A stretch of DNA of 64,000 nucleotides, taken from the NCBI RefSeq assembly GCF_020404845.1, contig NZ_JAIOJZ010000003.1, positions 204,436 through 268,435 of the forward strand, read 5' to 3'. The notes beneath the pieces are model-generated. The model ran no database searches and was not told the DNA's origin. It saw only the letters and a program-made list of their open reading frames with translations. The position numbers and the translations under genes were made by a program. The DNA comes from Streptomyces hyderabadensis (lineage in GTDB: Bacteria > Actinomycetota > Actinomycetes > Streptomycetales > Streptomycetaceae). Shown in pieces: positions 1-7,475 of the stretch (position 1 is the stretch's first letter; the number at the start of each line of letters is the position of its first letter).

Positions 1-1
1 C

Positions 2-517
2 CCCACCGCGGTGGCCGCCCTGGCCGTACGGCCCTCCCGGGCGGCGGGGCTTGAGGCGCTGGCGCACACGCCCCGCAGCGCCCCCGTCGTGGTCCTCGAC
101 CAGCCGCGCAACCTCGGCAACGCGGGGGCGGTGATCCGGCTGGCCGCCGGTTTCGGGGCGACCGGCGTGGTCACCACCGGCACGCTCGACCCCTGGCACC
201 CCACCGTGGTGCGCGGCGGGGCGGGGCTGCACTTCGCGACCGTCGTGGAGCGGCTGGAGGTCGCCGCTCTGCCGCCGGGGCCGGTGTTCGCGCTGGACCC
301 GGAGGGCGAGGACATCCGGGGGCTGAAGCTGCCGGACGAGGCGCTGCTCGCGTTCGGCTCCGAGCGCAGCGGGCTCTCTCCCGAACTGCGCGCGCGGGCC
401 GACCATCTGGTGGCGCTGCCGATGCGCCCCCAGGTCTCCAGCTACAACCTCGCGACCAGTGTGGCCATGACGCTGTACCACTGGAGCGCCGGCGGGGGCG
501 CACCGCAGGGGTTCTGA
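2..517 (+). CDS. TrmH/SpoU-family RNA 2'-O-methyltransferase (3' part)
   Basis: Transfers methyl from S-adenosylmethionine to a ribose 2'-OH in tRNA or rRNA. The reading frame is open to the window edge, so the N-terminus is missing; the first in-frame GTG (11) is unlikely to be the true start. All three knotted SPOUT motifs are visible: the NLGNAGAVIR motif near the visible N-terminus, the FGSERSGLS motif, and the C-terminal LPM...SYNLATSVAMTLYHW motif that forms the trefoil knot and SAM pocket. It ends 27 bp from the convergent paaN. The substrate nucleotide cannot be deduced. Confidence 0.85.
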   Translation, partial: PTAVAALAVRPSRAAGLEALAHTPRSAPVVVLDQPRNLGNAGAVIRLAAGFGATGVVTTGTLDPWHPTVVRGGAGLHFATVVERLEVAALPPGPVFALDPEGEDIRGLKLPDEALLAFGSERSGLSPELRARADHLVALPMRPQVSSYNLATSVAMTLYHWSAGGGAPQGF

Positions 518-544
518 CGGGCTCCGGTGGGGGTGCGGTCCGGC

Positions 545-2236
545 TCAGGCCGGGCGGCGGACCTCCACCACGCGGAAGCGGTTCGCGACGAACGCGCCGT
601 CGCACAGGGCTGCGTTGGCCGCCGGGTTGCCGCCGGAGCCGTGGAAGTCGGAGAAGGCGGCCGTCTGGTTGACGTACACCCCGCCGGTGAGGTTCAGGGA
701 GAGCTGGGCCGCCTCCTCCAGGCAGACCTCCTGGACGGCCTCCTCGACCTCCGGGTCGGTCGTGTAGGCGCCCACCGTCATCGCGCCCTTCTCGCGGACG
801 CTGCGCCGCAGCAGCTCCACGGCGTGGCCGGCGGAGTCGACGGCGACGGCGAAGGAGACCGGGCCGAAGCACTCGCTGGTGTAGGCGGCCTCGTCCTCGG
901 GCTTGGCGCCGTCCAGCTTGACGATCACCGGGGTGCGCACCACCGCGTCCGGGAAGTCCGGGTTGGTCACCTCGCGGGAGGCGAGCGCGACCTCGCCGAG
1001 ACCGGCGGCGGCCTCCAGGCGGGCCTTGACGTCCGGGTTGACGATGGCGCCGAGCAGGGCGTTGGCGCGGGCGTCGTCGCCGAGGAGGCCGTCGACGGCG
1101 CGGGCCAGGTCGGCGGTGACCTCGTCGTAGGACTTGGCGCCCTGGTCGGTGCGGATGCCGTCGCGGGGGATCAGCAGGTTCTGCGGGGTGGTGCACATCT
1201 GGCCGCTGTAGAGCGAGAGCGAGAACGCCAGGTTGGCGAGCATGCCCCGATAGTCGTCGGTCGACTCCACGATCACCGTGTTGACGCCGGCCTTCTCCGT
1301 GTACACCTGGGCCTGCCGGGCGTTGGCCTCCAGCCAGTCGCCGAAGGCGGTGGAGCCGGTGTAGTCGATGATCCGGATCTCCGGCCGGGTGGCCAGGGTC
1401 TTGGCGATGCCCTCGCCGGGGCGCTCGGCGGCCAGCGCGACCAGGTTCGGGTCGAAGCCCGCCGCGGTGAGGACCTCGCGGGCGACCTGGACGGTGAGCG
1501 CGAGCGGCAGCACCGCGCGCGGGTGGGGCTTGACCAGGACCGCGTTGCCGGTGGCGAGGGAGGCGAACAGGCCCGGGTAGCCGTTCCACGTCGGGAAGGT
1601 GTTGCAGCCGATGACCAGGCCGATGCCGCGCGGGACCGGGGTGAACCCCTTGGTGAGCGCGAGCGGGTCGCGCTTGCCCTGCGGCTTGGTCCACTCCGCC
1701 GTCTCCGGGGTGCGGGACTGCTCCACGTACGCGTAGGCCACGGCCTCCATGCCGCGGTCCTGGGCGTGCGGGCCGCCCGCCTGGAAGGCCATCATGAAGG
1801 CCTGCCCCGAGGTGTGCATGACCGCCTGGGCGAACTCCATGGTCCGGTCGGCGATCCGCTTCAGGATCTCCAGGCAGACCATCGCGCGCAGCTCCGCGCC
1901 CGCGTCCCGCCAGGCCTTCTGGCCGGCCTTCATGGCGGGCAGCAGCACGTCGAGGTCCGCGTGCGGGTACTCCACGCCCAGCTCGATCCCGTACGGGGAG
2001 ACCTCGCCGCCCACCCAGCCGTCGGTGCCGGGCTGGCCGAGGTCGAGGCGGGTGCCGGACAGGGCGTCGAAGGCGGCCTTGCCCGCGGCCGCGTCCAGGC
2101 TGCCGTTCTCCCCGTAGGCCTTGGGGTGCTCGGGGTGGGGGGACCAGTACGCGCGCGTGCGGATCGTCTCCAGCGCCAGGTCCAGGGTCGGCCGGTGCTG
2201 GGCGATCAGCTGGTGTGCGGTGAGTTCGGCGGCCAT
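545..2236 (-). CDS. paaN: PaaN, phenylacetate-degradation-type aldehyde dehydrogenase
   Basis: 563 residues of the aldehyde dehydrogenase superfamily, in the PaaN branch associated with phenylacetate catabolism. The catalytic cysteine is in GQMCTTP at about residue 347, and the glutamate of TEKAGVN occupies the usual general-base region. The family oxidises a CoA-linked or free aldehyde with NAD(P)+. No paaABCDE or paaK lies nearby, so the local partner is the divergent 3-hydroxyacyl-CoA dehydrogenase. A convincing promoter reads into it: -35 TTGTCC (2356-2361), -10 TACTCT (2334-2339), 16-bp spacer filled by a TetR-type dyad. Product class is secure; the exact substrate is inferred from family. 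Confidence 0.9.
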   Translation of the reverse strand: MAAELTAHQLIAQHRPTLDLALETIRTRAYWSPHPEHPKAYGENGSLDAAAGKAAFDALSGTRLDLGQPGTDGWVGGEVSPYGIELGVEYPHADLDVLLPAMKAGQKAWRDAGAELRAMVCLEILKRIADRTMEFAQAVMHTSGQAFMMAFQAGGPHAQDRGMEAVAYAYVEQSRTPETAEWTKPQGKRDPLALTKGFTPVPRGIGLVIGCNTFPTWNGYPGLFASLATGNAVLVKPHPRAVLPLALTVQVAREVLTAAGFDPNLVALAAERPGEGIAKTLATRPEIRIIDYTGSTAFGDWLEANARQAQVYTEKAGVNTVIVESTDDYRGMLANLAFSLSLYSGQMCTTPQNLLIPRDGIRTDQGAKSYDEVTADLARAVDGLLGDDARANALLGAIVNPDVKARLEAAAGLGEVALASREVTNPDFPDAVVRTPVIVKLDGAKPEDEAAYTSECFGPVSFAVAVDSAGHAVELLRRSVREKGAMTVGAYTTDPEVEEAVQEVCLEEAAQLSLNLTGGVYVNQTAAFSDFHGSGGNPAANAALCDGAFVANRFRVVEVRRPA

Positions 2237-2333
2237 GCGGGACCAACTCCTCGTCTCTCACGGACTCGCCGTCGACTCTCCGTCGAGTCCGTGGACCTGG
2301 GGGAAACCTGGGCAGGAACAGGCGGACACGGCT

Positions 2334-2361
2334 AGAGTAACCGAACGATCGGTCGGGACAA
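2334..2361 (-). promoter_or_regulatory. paaN promoter with TetR-type operator in the spacer
   Basis: Reading leftward, TTGTCC (2356-2361) and TACTCT (2334-2339) are separated by 16 bp. The spacer contains the perfect dyad ACCGAACGATCGGT (2340-2353, arms ACCGA/TCGGT). A repressor bound here would block RNA polymerase. A near-identical dyad occurs at 5238-5251. A DnaA-box-like TTTTCCACA lies on the minus strand at 2378-2386. Confidence 0.65.
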
Positions 2362-2409
2362 GGGGGACCGCCGCATCTGTGGAAAACCCCGTGCGGGAGG
2401 ATCGCGCAC

Positions 2410-3924
2410 ATGACAGCACTCGACCTCAGCAGCCCCGTGGCCGTCGTCGGCACCGGCACCATGGGCCAGGGCATCGCCCAGGTGGCGCTGGTCGCGGGCC
2501 ATCCCGTGCGGCTGTACGACGCCGTCCCGGGCCGGGCCGGGGAAGTGGCCGGCGCGATCGGGGCCCGGCTCGACCGGCTCGTCGAGAAGGGCCGCCTCAC
2601 CGGCGCCGAACGGGACGCCGCCCGGGCCCGGCTCACGCCCGCCGAGACCCTCGACGGGCTCGCCGGCTGCATGCTCGTCGTGGAGGCCGTCGTGGAGCGT
2701 CTCGACGTCAAGCAGGAGCTGTTCCGCGCGCTGGAGGACGTCGTCGGCGACGACTGCCTGCTCGCCACCAACACCTCCTCCCTGTCCGTCACCGCCGTCG
2801 GGGGCGCGCTGCGTGTGCCCGGCCGCTTCGTCGGCCTGCACTTCTTCAATCCGGCGCCGCTGCTCCCGCTGGTGGAGGTGGTCTCCGGGTTCGCCACCGA
2901 CCCCGCGTCGGCCACGCGCGCGCACGAGACCGCCCGTGCCTGGGGCAAGACCCCGGTGGCCTGCGCCGACACCCCCGGTTTCGTCGTCAACCGCGTCGCC
3001 CGGCCCTTCTACGCCGAGGCTCTCGCCGTCCACGAGGCCCGGGGCGCGGACCCGGCCACCGTCGACGCCGTGCTGCGCGAGTCGGGCGGTTTCCGGATGG
3101 GCGCCTTCGAGCTGACCGACCTGATCGGCCAGGACGTCAACGAGTCCGTCACGCGGTCCGTGTGGCAGTCGTTCTTCCAGGACGTGCGCTTCACCCCGTC
3201 CCTGGCCCAGCGCCGCCTGGTCGAGTCCGGCCGGCTAGGCCGCAAGAGCGGACAGGGCTGGTACGACTACCGCGACGGCGCCGAGCGTCCCGAGCCGCAC
3301 ACCGCCGAACCGGCCGACCCGCCCGCGTACGTCGTCGTCGAGGGGCACCTGGGACCGGCGGCCGAACTGGCCGGGCTGATCCGGGAGGCGGGCGTCGAGG
3401 TGCGTTCGCAGGACGGGTACGGCGCGGGACGGCTCGTCCTGCCCGACGGCGGCACGCTCTGCCTCACCGACGGTGAGCTGCCCGTGTCGAGGGACCTCGT
3501 CCACTTCGACCTCGCCCTCGACTACCGCGCGGCCGGCCGGATCGCCCTGTCCGCGTCCCGAGGCGTCCGGCCGGGCCTCCTGTCCCAGGCCACCGGGCTG
3601 TTCCAGGCGCTCGGCAAGAAGGTCAGCGTCGTCGGCGACGTCCCCGGCGTGATCGTGGCCCGGACCGTCGCCCGGATCATCGACCTGGCGTTCGATGCCG
3701 TGGCCAAGGGCGTGGCCACCCCGGAGGACGTCGACACGGCGATGCGGCTCGGTGTGAACTACCCCCTCGGCCCCTTCGAGTGGAGCCGTCGGCTCGGTGA
3801 CACCTGGGCCCGCGACCTGCTGTCCCACGTCCACGCGTGGGAACCGTCCGGGCGCTGCGCGCCGTCCCTCGCGCTCCACCGCCACGCCGCCGCCGCCGAG
3901 GCCCGGGAGGACACCGACTCATGA
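2410..3924 (+). CDS. 3-hydroxyacyl-CoA dehydrogenase (PaaH-like, two C-terminal domains)
   Basis: 504 residues. Oxidises 3-hydroxyacyl-CoA to 3-ketoacyl-CoA with NAD+. The N-terminal Rossmann fold has the GTGTMGQGIAQ dinucleotide motif at about residues 15-25, followed by the conserved TNTSSLS and GLHFFNPAP segments. A first 3HCDH C-terminal domain is followed by a linker and a second C-terminal domain (about residues 385-480), the layout of PaaH/PaaC and long 3-hydroxybutyryl-CoA dehydrogenases. The ATG is preceded by GGGAGG. It faces paaN and overlaps the downstream TetR gene by ATGA, so the regulator is co-transcribed. Confidence 0.9.
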   Translation: MTALDLSSPVAVVGTGTMGQGIAQVALVAGHPVRLYDAVPGRAGEVAGAIGARLDRLVEKGRLTGAERDAARARLTPAETLDGLAGCMLVVEAVVERLDVKQELFRALEDVVGDDCLLATNTSSLSVTAVGGALRVPGRFVGLHFFNPAPLLPLVEVVSGFATDPASATRAHETARAWGKTPVACADTPGFVVNRVARPFYAEALAVHEARGADPATVDAVLRESGGFRMGAFELTDLIGQDVNESVTRSVWQSFFQDVRFTPSLAQRRLVESGRLGRKSGQGWYDYRDGAERPEPHTAEPADPPAYVVVEGHLGPAAELAGLIREAGVEVRSQDGYGAGRLVLPDGGTLCLTDGELPVSRDLVHFDLALDYRAAGRIALSASRGVRPGLLSQATGLFQALGKKVSVVGDVPGVIVARTVARIIDLAFDAVAKGVATPEDVDTAMRLGVNYPLGPFEWSRRLGDTWARDLLSHVHAWEPSGRCAPSLALHRHAAAAEAREDTDS

Positions 3925-4532
3925 CCACCGCCAAGCGCGACACGTACACGCCCGAGACGCTGCTGTCCGTCGCCGTGCAGGTCTTCATCGAGCGCGGCTA
4001 CGACGGCACCTCCATGGAGCACCTGTCCAAGGCGGCGGGGATCTCCAAATCGTCGATATACCACCACGTCACGGGCAAGGAGGAGCTGCTGCGCCGGGCC
4101 GTGAGCCGGGCCCTGGACGAGCTGTTCGGGATCCTCGACGAGGAGCACGCGCGCGTGGGCACCGCCGCCGAGCGGCTGGAGTACGTCGTGCGGCGCATGG
4201 TCGAGGTGCTCATGGCCGAGCTGCCCTACGTGACGCTGCTGCTGCGGGTGCGCGGCAACACCGGCACCGAGCGGTGGGCGCTGGAGCGGCGGCGCGAGTT
4301 CGACCACCGGGTCGCCGCCCTGCTGAAGGACGCGGCGGCCGAGGGGGACGTGCGCGCCGACGTGGAGGTGCGGCTCGCCACCCGCCTCGTCTTCGGCATG
4401 ATCAACTCGATCGTCGAGTGGTACCGGCCCGAGGGGCCCGACGGCCGGGGCGGCGCGGGCGGCACCGGCGAGCGCGAGGTGGTCGACGCGGTGGTCCGGC
4501 TGGTGTTCGGGGGGCTGCGCAAGGCGTCCTGA
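3921..4532 (+). CDS. TetR/AcrR-family regulator, likely controlling paaN/3-hydroxyacyl-CoA dehydrogenase and bkd
   Basis: 203 residues, starting at the ATG in the ATGA overlap with the dehydrogenase gene. The N-terminal helix-turn-helix runs from about residue 10 to 55, with the recognition region GISKSSIYHHVTGKEELL. The C-terminal ligand domain is variable. Being last in an operon that faces paaN suggests a local repressor whose ligand is an acyl-CoA or phenylacetyl-CoA (inference). Its probable operators are the 14-bp dyads at 2340-2353 and 5238-5251. A longer in-frame start at 3837 would lie inside the dehydrogenase gene and is rejected. Confidence 0.88.
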   Translation: MTTAKRDTYTPETLLSVAVQVFIERGYDGTSMEHLSKAAGISKSSIYHHVTGKEELLRRAVSRALDELFGILDEEHARVGTAAERLEYVVRRMVEVLMAELPYVTLLLRVRGNTGTERWALERRREFDHRVAALLKDAAAEGDVRADVEVRLATRLVFGMINSIVEWYRPEGPDGRGGAGGTGEREVVDAVVRLVFGGLRKAS

Positions 4533-4612
4533 GCGGCAGGGGGCCGGTCCGGGCGGCAGGGGGCCGGCCCGGGGCGCAGGCGGCCGGTCCGGGCGGTACC
4601 GGGCCCGGCCCC
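4533..4612. repeat. Four imperfect 20-bp tandem repeats between convergent genes
   Basis: Units begin at 4533, 4553, 4573 and 4593. The unit is approximately GCGGCAGGGGGCCGGTCCGG; the first two copies differ by one base and the last two are degenerate. They fill the gap between the TetR and bkdR stop codons. GGCC-rich folding could help termination, but no clean hairpin stands out. Confidence 0.7.
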
Positions 4613-4617
4613 GCAGG

Positions 4618-5136
4618 TCAGCTCTGCGGTTCCAGGTCCTCGGTCTCGAAGACCAGCAGGGTGCGGGTGCTGAGCACTTCCGGGATGGCCTGGAGGCGGC
4701 TGAGCACCAGCTCGCGCAGCGCCCGGTTGTCCGGGGTGTGCACCAGCAGCAGGACGTCGAAGTCGCCGCCCACCAGGGCGATGTGCGAGGCCCCGGGCAG
4801 CTGGCGCAGCTGGGCGCGGACCGTCCGCCAGGAGTTCTGGACGATCTTCAGGGTGATGTAGGCCGAGGTGCCGTGCCCGGCCCGCTCGTGGTCGACGCGG
4901 GCGCCGAAACCGCGGATGACACCGTCCTCGACGAGCCGGTTGATGCGCGCGTAGGCGTTCGCGCGCGAGACGTGCACCCGCTCCGCGACCGACCGTATCG
5001 AGGCCCGGCCGTCCGCCTGGAGCATGCGCAGGATGTCCTGGTCGATGGCGTCCAGCGGGCGCGGGGGCGGCGGGGCGCCGGCCTCGTCCGTGCCGCCGCC
5101 CTCCCCGGGGCGATCGGCCATTTGTTCAGCTGCCAC
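4618..5136 (-). CDS. bkdR: BkdR, Lrp/AsnC-family regulator of the bkd operon
   Basis: 172 residues. An N-terminal AsnC-type helix-turn-helix (about 28-75: DQDILRMLQADGRASIRSVAERVHVSRANAYARI) is followed by an alpha/beta RAM effector domain (about 90-165, with GGDFDVLLLVHTPDN). The GTG at 5136 has GGAAGG upstream; an ATG five codons in (5121) is an alternative start. It is divergent from bkdABC, the arrangement of Lrp regulators controlling branched-chain keto acid catabolism, so branched-chain amino acids or their keto acids are the expected effectors (family knowledge). Two dyads in the shared promoter region are candidate binding sites. Confidence 0.9.
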   Translation of the reverse strand: MAAEQMADRPGEGGGTDEAGAPPPPRPLDAIDQDILRMLQADGRASIRSVAERVHVSRANAYARINRLVEDGVIRGFGARVDHERAGHGTSAYITLKIVQNSWRTVRAQLRQLPGASHIALVGGDFDVLLLVHTPDNRALRELVLSRLQAIPEVLSTRTLLVFETEDLEPQS

Positions 5137-5154
5137 GTGCCCCCGCCTTCCCCT

Positions 5155-5204
5155 GATGGACGTACTGCGTCCATCTCAGGCTGTGGAGAACCGTTTGTCC
5201 ACAG
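5155..5204. promoter_or_regulatory. Two inverted repeats in the bkdR-bkdA promoter region; the second contains a DnaA box
   Basis: Dyad 1: GATGGACG (5155-5162) and CGTCCATC (5168-5175), perfect 8-bp arms. Dyad 2: CTGTGGA (5181-5187) and TCCACAG (5198-5204), perfect 7-bp arms. Their centres are about 27 bp apart and both contain a TGGA core, as expected for cooperative Lrp-type binding. The right half of dyad 2 is also a perfect Streptomyces DnaA box (TTGTCCACA, 5195-5203); the left half is a one-mismatch inverted copy. Confidence 0.5.
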
Positions 5205-5237
5205 CCTGGGGCCGCATGTAGCCAAAATGTGCCGACG

Positions 5238-5251
5238 ACCGAACAATCGGT
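5238..5251. promoter_or_regulatory. TetR-type operator upstream of bkdA
   Basis: ACCGAACAATCGGT, arms ACCGA/TCGGT, differing by one central base from the site in the paaN promoter (2340-2353). It lies 62 bp before the bkdA ATG. The two copies flank the TetR gene at 3921-4532, its most likely reader. Confidence 0.55.
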
Positions 5252-5313
5252 AGGTGAGGCCCGTCACACCCGTGGCGAGCCCGAAGCCGCTCCCACGAGG
5301 AGGAGGTGCCGTC

Positions 5314-6474
5314 ATGACGGTCATGGAGCAGCGGGGCGCGTACCGGCCCACACCGCCGCCCGCCTGGCAGCCCCGAACCGACCCCGCGCCGCTGCTGCCC
5401 GACACCGAGCCCCACCGGGTCCTCGGCACCAAGGCCGCGGACCGCGCCGACACCGAGCTGCTGCGCACGCTGTACGCCCGGCTGGTGCGCGGCCGGCGGT
5501 ACAACGCGCAGGCCACGGCGCTGACCAAGCAGGGCCGGCTGGCCGTCTACCCCTCCAGCACCGGCCAGGAGGCGTGCGAGATCGCCGCCGCGCTGGTCCT
5601 GGAGGAGCGCGACTGGCTCTTCCCCAGCTACCGCGACACCCTCGCGGTCGTCTCGCGCGGCGTCGACCCCGTCGAGGCCCTCACCCTGCTGCGCGGCGAC
5701 TGGCACACCGGCTACGACCCCTACGAGCACCGGGTCGCCCCGCTGTCGACGCCGCTGGCCACCCAGCTGCCGCACGCCGTGGGCCTCGCCCACGCCGCCC
5801 GCCTCAAGGGCGACGACGTTGTCGCGCTGGCCATGGTCGGCGACGGCGGCACCAGCGAGGGCGACTTCCACGAGGCGCTGAACTTCGCCGCCGTCTGGCG
5901 CGCCCCGGTCGTCTTCCTCGTGCAGAACAACGGCTTCGCGATCTCCGTCCCGCTCGACAAGCAGACCGCCGCCCCGTCGCTGGCCCACAAGGCCGTCGGC
6001 TACGGGATGCCCGGCCGCCTGGTCGACGGCAACGACGCCGCCGCGGTGCACGAGGTGCTGTCCGAGGCAGTGCGGCACGCGCGCGCGGGCGGCGGCCCCA
6101 CGCTGGTGGAGGCGGTGACGTACCGCGTCGAGGCGCACACCAACGCCGACGACGCCACGCGCTACCGGGGCGACGCCGAGGTGGAGACCTGGCGCCGGCA
6201 CGACCCGGTCGAGCTGCTGGAGCGGGAGCTGACCGAGCGCGGCCTGCTCGACGAGGACGGCATCCGTGCCGCCCGCGAGGACGCCGAGGCCATGGCCGCC
6301 GACCTGCGCGCCCGCATGAACCAGGACCCGGCGCTGGACCCGCTGGACCTGTTCGCCCACGTCTACGCGGAGCCCACACCGCAACTGCGCGAGCAGCGGG
6401 ACCAGCTCCGCGCGGAGCTGGCGGCCGAGGCCGAGGCGGATGCCGCGTCCGCACCACAGGGGGGACACCGATGA
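5314..6474 (+). CDS. bkdA: Branched-chain 2-oxo acid dehydrogenase E1 alpha subunit (first bkd operon)
   Basis: Thiamine diphosphate-dependent decarboxylase subunit; with BkdB and BkdC it converts branched-chain 2-oxo acids to acyl-CoAs, the starters for branched fatty acids and polyketides. The ATG at 5314 (386 residues) follows GAGGAGG; an upstream in-frame GTG at 5254 would give 406 residues but lacks such a site. The ThDP/Mg motif starts at GDGGTSEGDF and ends in QNN (about residues 173-205). It overlaps bkdB by ATGA. S. avermitilis has two such clusters (bkdABC and bkdFGH); I cannot say which this one matches. Confidence 0.93.
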   Translation: MTVMEQRGAYRPTPPPAWQPRTDPAPLLPDTEPHRVLGTKAADRADTELLRTLYARLVRGRRYNAQATALTKQGRLAVYPSSTGQEACEIAAALVLEERDWLFPSYRDTLAVVSRGVDPVEALTLLRGDWHTGYDPYEHRVAPLSTPLATQLPHAVGLAHAARLKGDDVVALAMVGDGGTSEGDFHEALNFAAVWRAPVVFLVQNNGFAISVPLDKQTAAPSLAHKAVGYGMPGRLVDGNDAAAVHEVLSEAVRHARAGGGPTLVEAVTYRVEAHTNADDATRYRGDAEVETWRRHDPVELLERELTERGLLDEDGIRAAREDAEAMAADLRARMNQDPALDPLDLFAHVYAEPTPQLREQRDQLRAELAAEAEADAASAPQGGHR

Positions 6475-7475
6475 CCACCGTCGCCGCCAAGCCGGCCACC
6501 ATGGCGCAGGCCCTCACGCGCGCGCTGCGCGACGCCATGGCCGCCGACCCGGGCGTGCACGTCCTCGGCGAGGACGTGGGCACCCTCGGCGGTGTCTTCC
6601 GGGTCACCGACGGGCTTGCCGCGGAGTTCGGCGAGGATCGCTGCACGGACACCCCGCTCGCCGAGGCCGGCATCCTCGGCACCGCCGTCGGCATGGCGAT
6701 GTACGGGCTGCGCCCGGTCGTCGAGATGCAGTTCGACGCCTTCGCCTACCCGGCGTTCGAGCAGGTCGTCAGCCACGTCACCAAGATGCGCAACCGCACC
6801 CGCGGAAAGATGCCCCTCCCGCTGACCATCCGGATCCCCTACGGCGGCGGCATCGGCGGCGTCGAGCACCACAGCGACTCGTCCGAGGCGTACTACATGG
6901 CGACTCCGGGGCTCCATGTCGTCACGCCCGCGACGGTCGCCGACGCCTACGGGCTGCTGCGCGCGTCCATCGCCTCCGACGACCCGGTGGTCTTCCTCGA
7001 ACCGAAACGGCTGTACTGGTCGAAGGACACGTGGAACCCGGAGGAACCGGCGTCCGTTGAACCGGTGGGCCGCGCGGTGGTGCGGCGTTCCGGCCGGAGC
7101 GCCACACTCATCACGTACGGACCGTCGCTGGCCGTCTGCATGGAGGCGGCCGAGGCGGCCCGGGCCGAGGGCTGGGACCTCGAAGTCGTCGATCTGCGCT
7201 CCCTGGTGCCGTTCGACGACGAGACGGTGTGCGCTTCGGTGCGGCGGACGGGACGCGCGGTCGTCGTCCACGAGTCGGGTTCCTTCGGGGGCCCGGGCGG
7301 GGAGATCGCGGCCCGGGTCACGGAGCGCTGCTTCCACCACCTGGAGGCGCCGGTGCTGCGTGTGGCCGGGTTCGACATCCCGTATCCTCCGCCGATGCTG
7401 GAGCGTCACCACCTGCCTGGTGTGGACCGGATCCTGGACGTCGTGGGGCGCCTGCAGTGGGAGGCCGAGAGCTGA
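6471..7475 (+). CDS. bkdB: Branched-chain 2-oxo acid dehydrogenase E1 beta subunit (first bkd operon)
   Basis: 334 residues, starting at the ATG in the 4-bp overlap with bkdA. It is the transketolase pyrimidine-binding plus C-terminal domain partner of E1 alpha. Conserved segments: GEDVGTLGGVFRVTDGL near residue 25, DTPLAEAGILGTAVG, the RIPYGGGIGGVEHHSDS loop, and VVDLRSLVPFD with VVHESG in the C-terminal domain. It closely parallels the second-operon protein at 23878. It overlaps bkdC by one base (TGATG). Confidence 0.93.
   Translation: MTTVAAKPATMAQALTRALRDAMAADPGVHVLGEDVGTLGGVFRVTDGLAAEFGEDRCTDTPLAEAGILGTAVGMAMYGLRPVVEMQFDAFAYPAFEQVVSHVTKMRNRTRGKMPLPLTIRIPYGGGIGGVEHHSDSSEAYYMATPGLHVVTPATVADAYGLLRASIASDDPVVFLEPKRLYWSKDTWNPEEPASVEPVGRAVVRRSGRSATLITYGPSLAVCMEAAEAARAEGWDLEVVDLRSLVPFDDETVCASVRRTGRAVVVHESGSFGGPGGEIAARVTERCFHHLEAPVLRVAGFDIPYPPPMLERHHLPGVDRILDVVGRLQWEAES

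Noticed and set aside
171..2990. 939-codon open frame on the minus strand
   Set aside because: Arg/Pro/Gly-rich composition, overlaps paaN in another frame and runs antisense to the dehydrogenase gene; an artefact of high GC.
4533..4612. 20-bp tandem repeats considered as a CRISPR-like array
   Set aside because: Repeats are contiguous with no spacers and are GC-skewed; simple tandem duplication.
5254..5313. Upstream GTG start for the first bkdA
   Set aside because: It would begin 3 bp after the TetR-type operator and lacks a Shine-Dalgarno, whereas the ATG at 5314 follows GAGGAGG.
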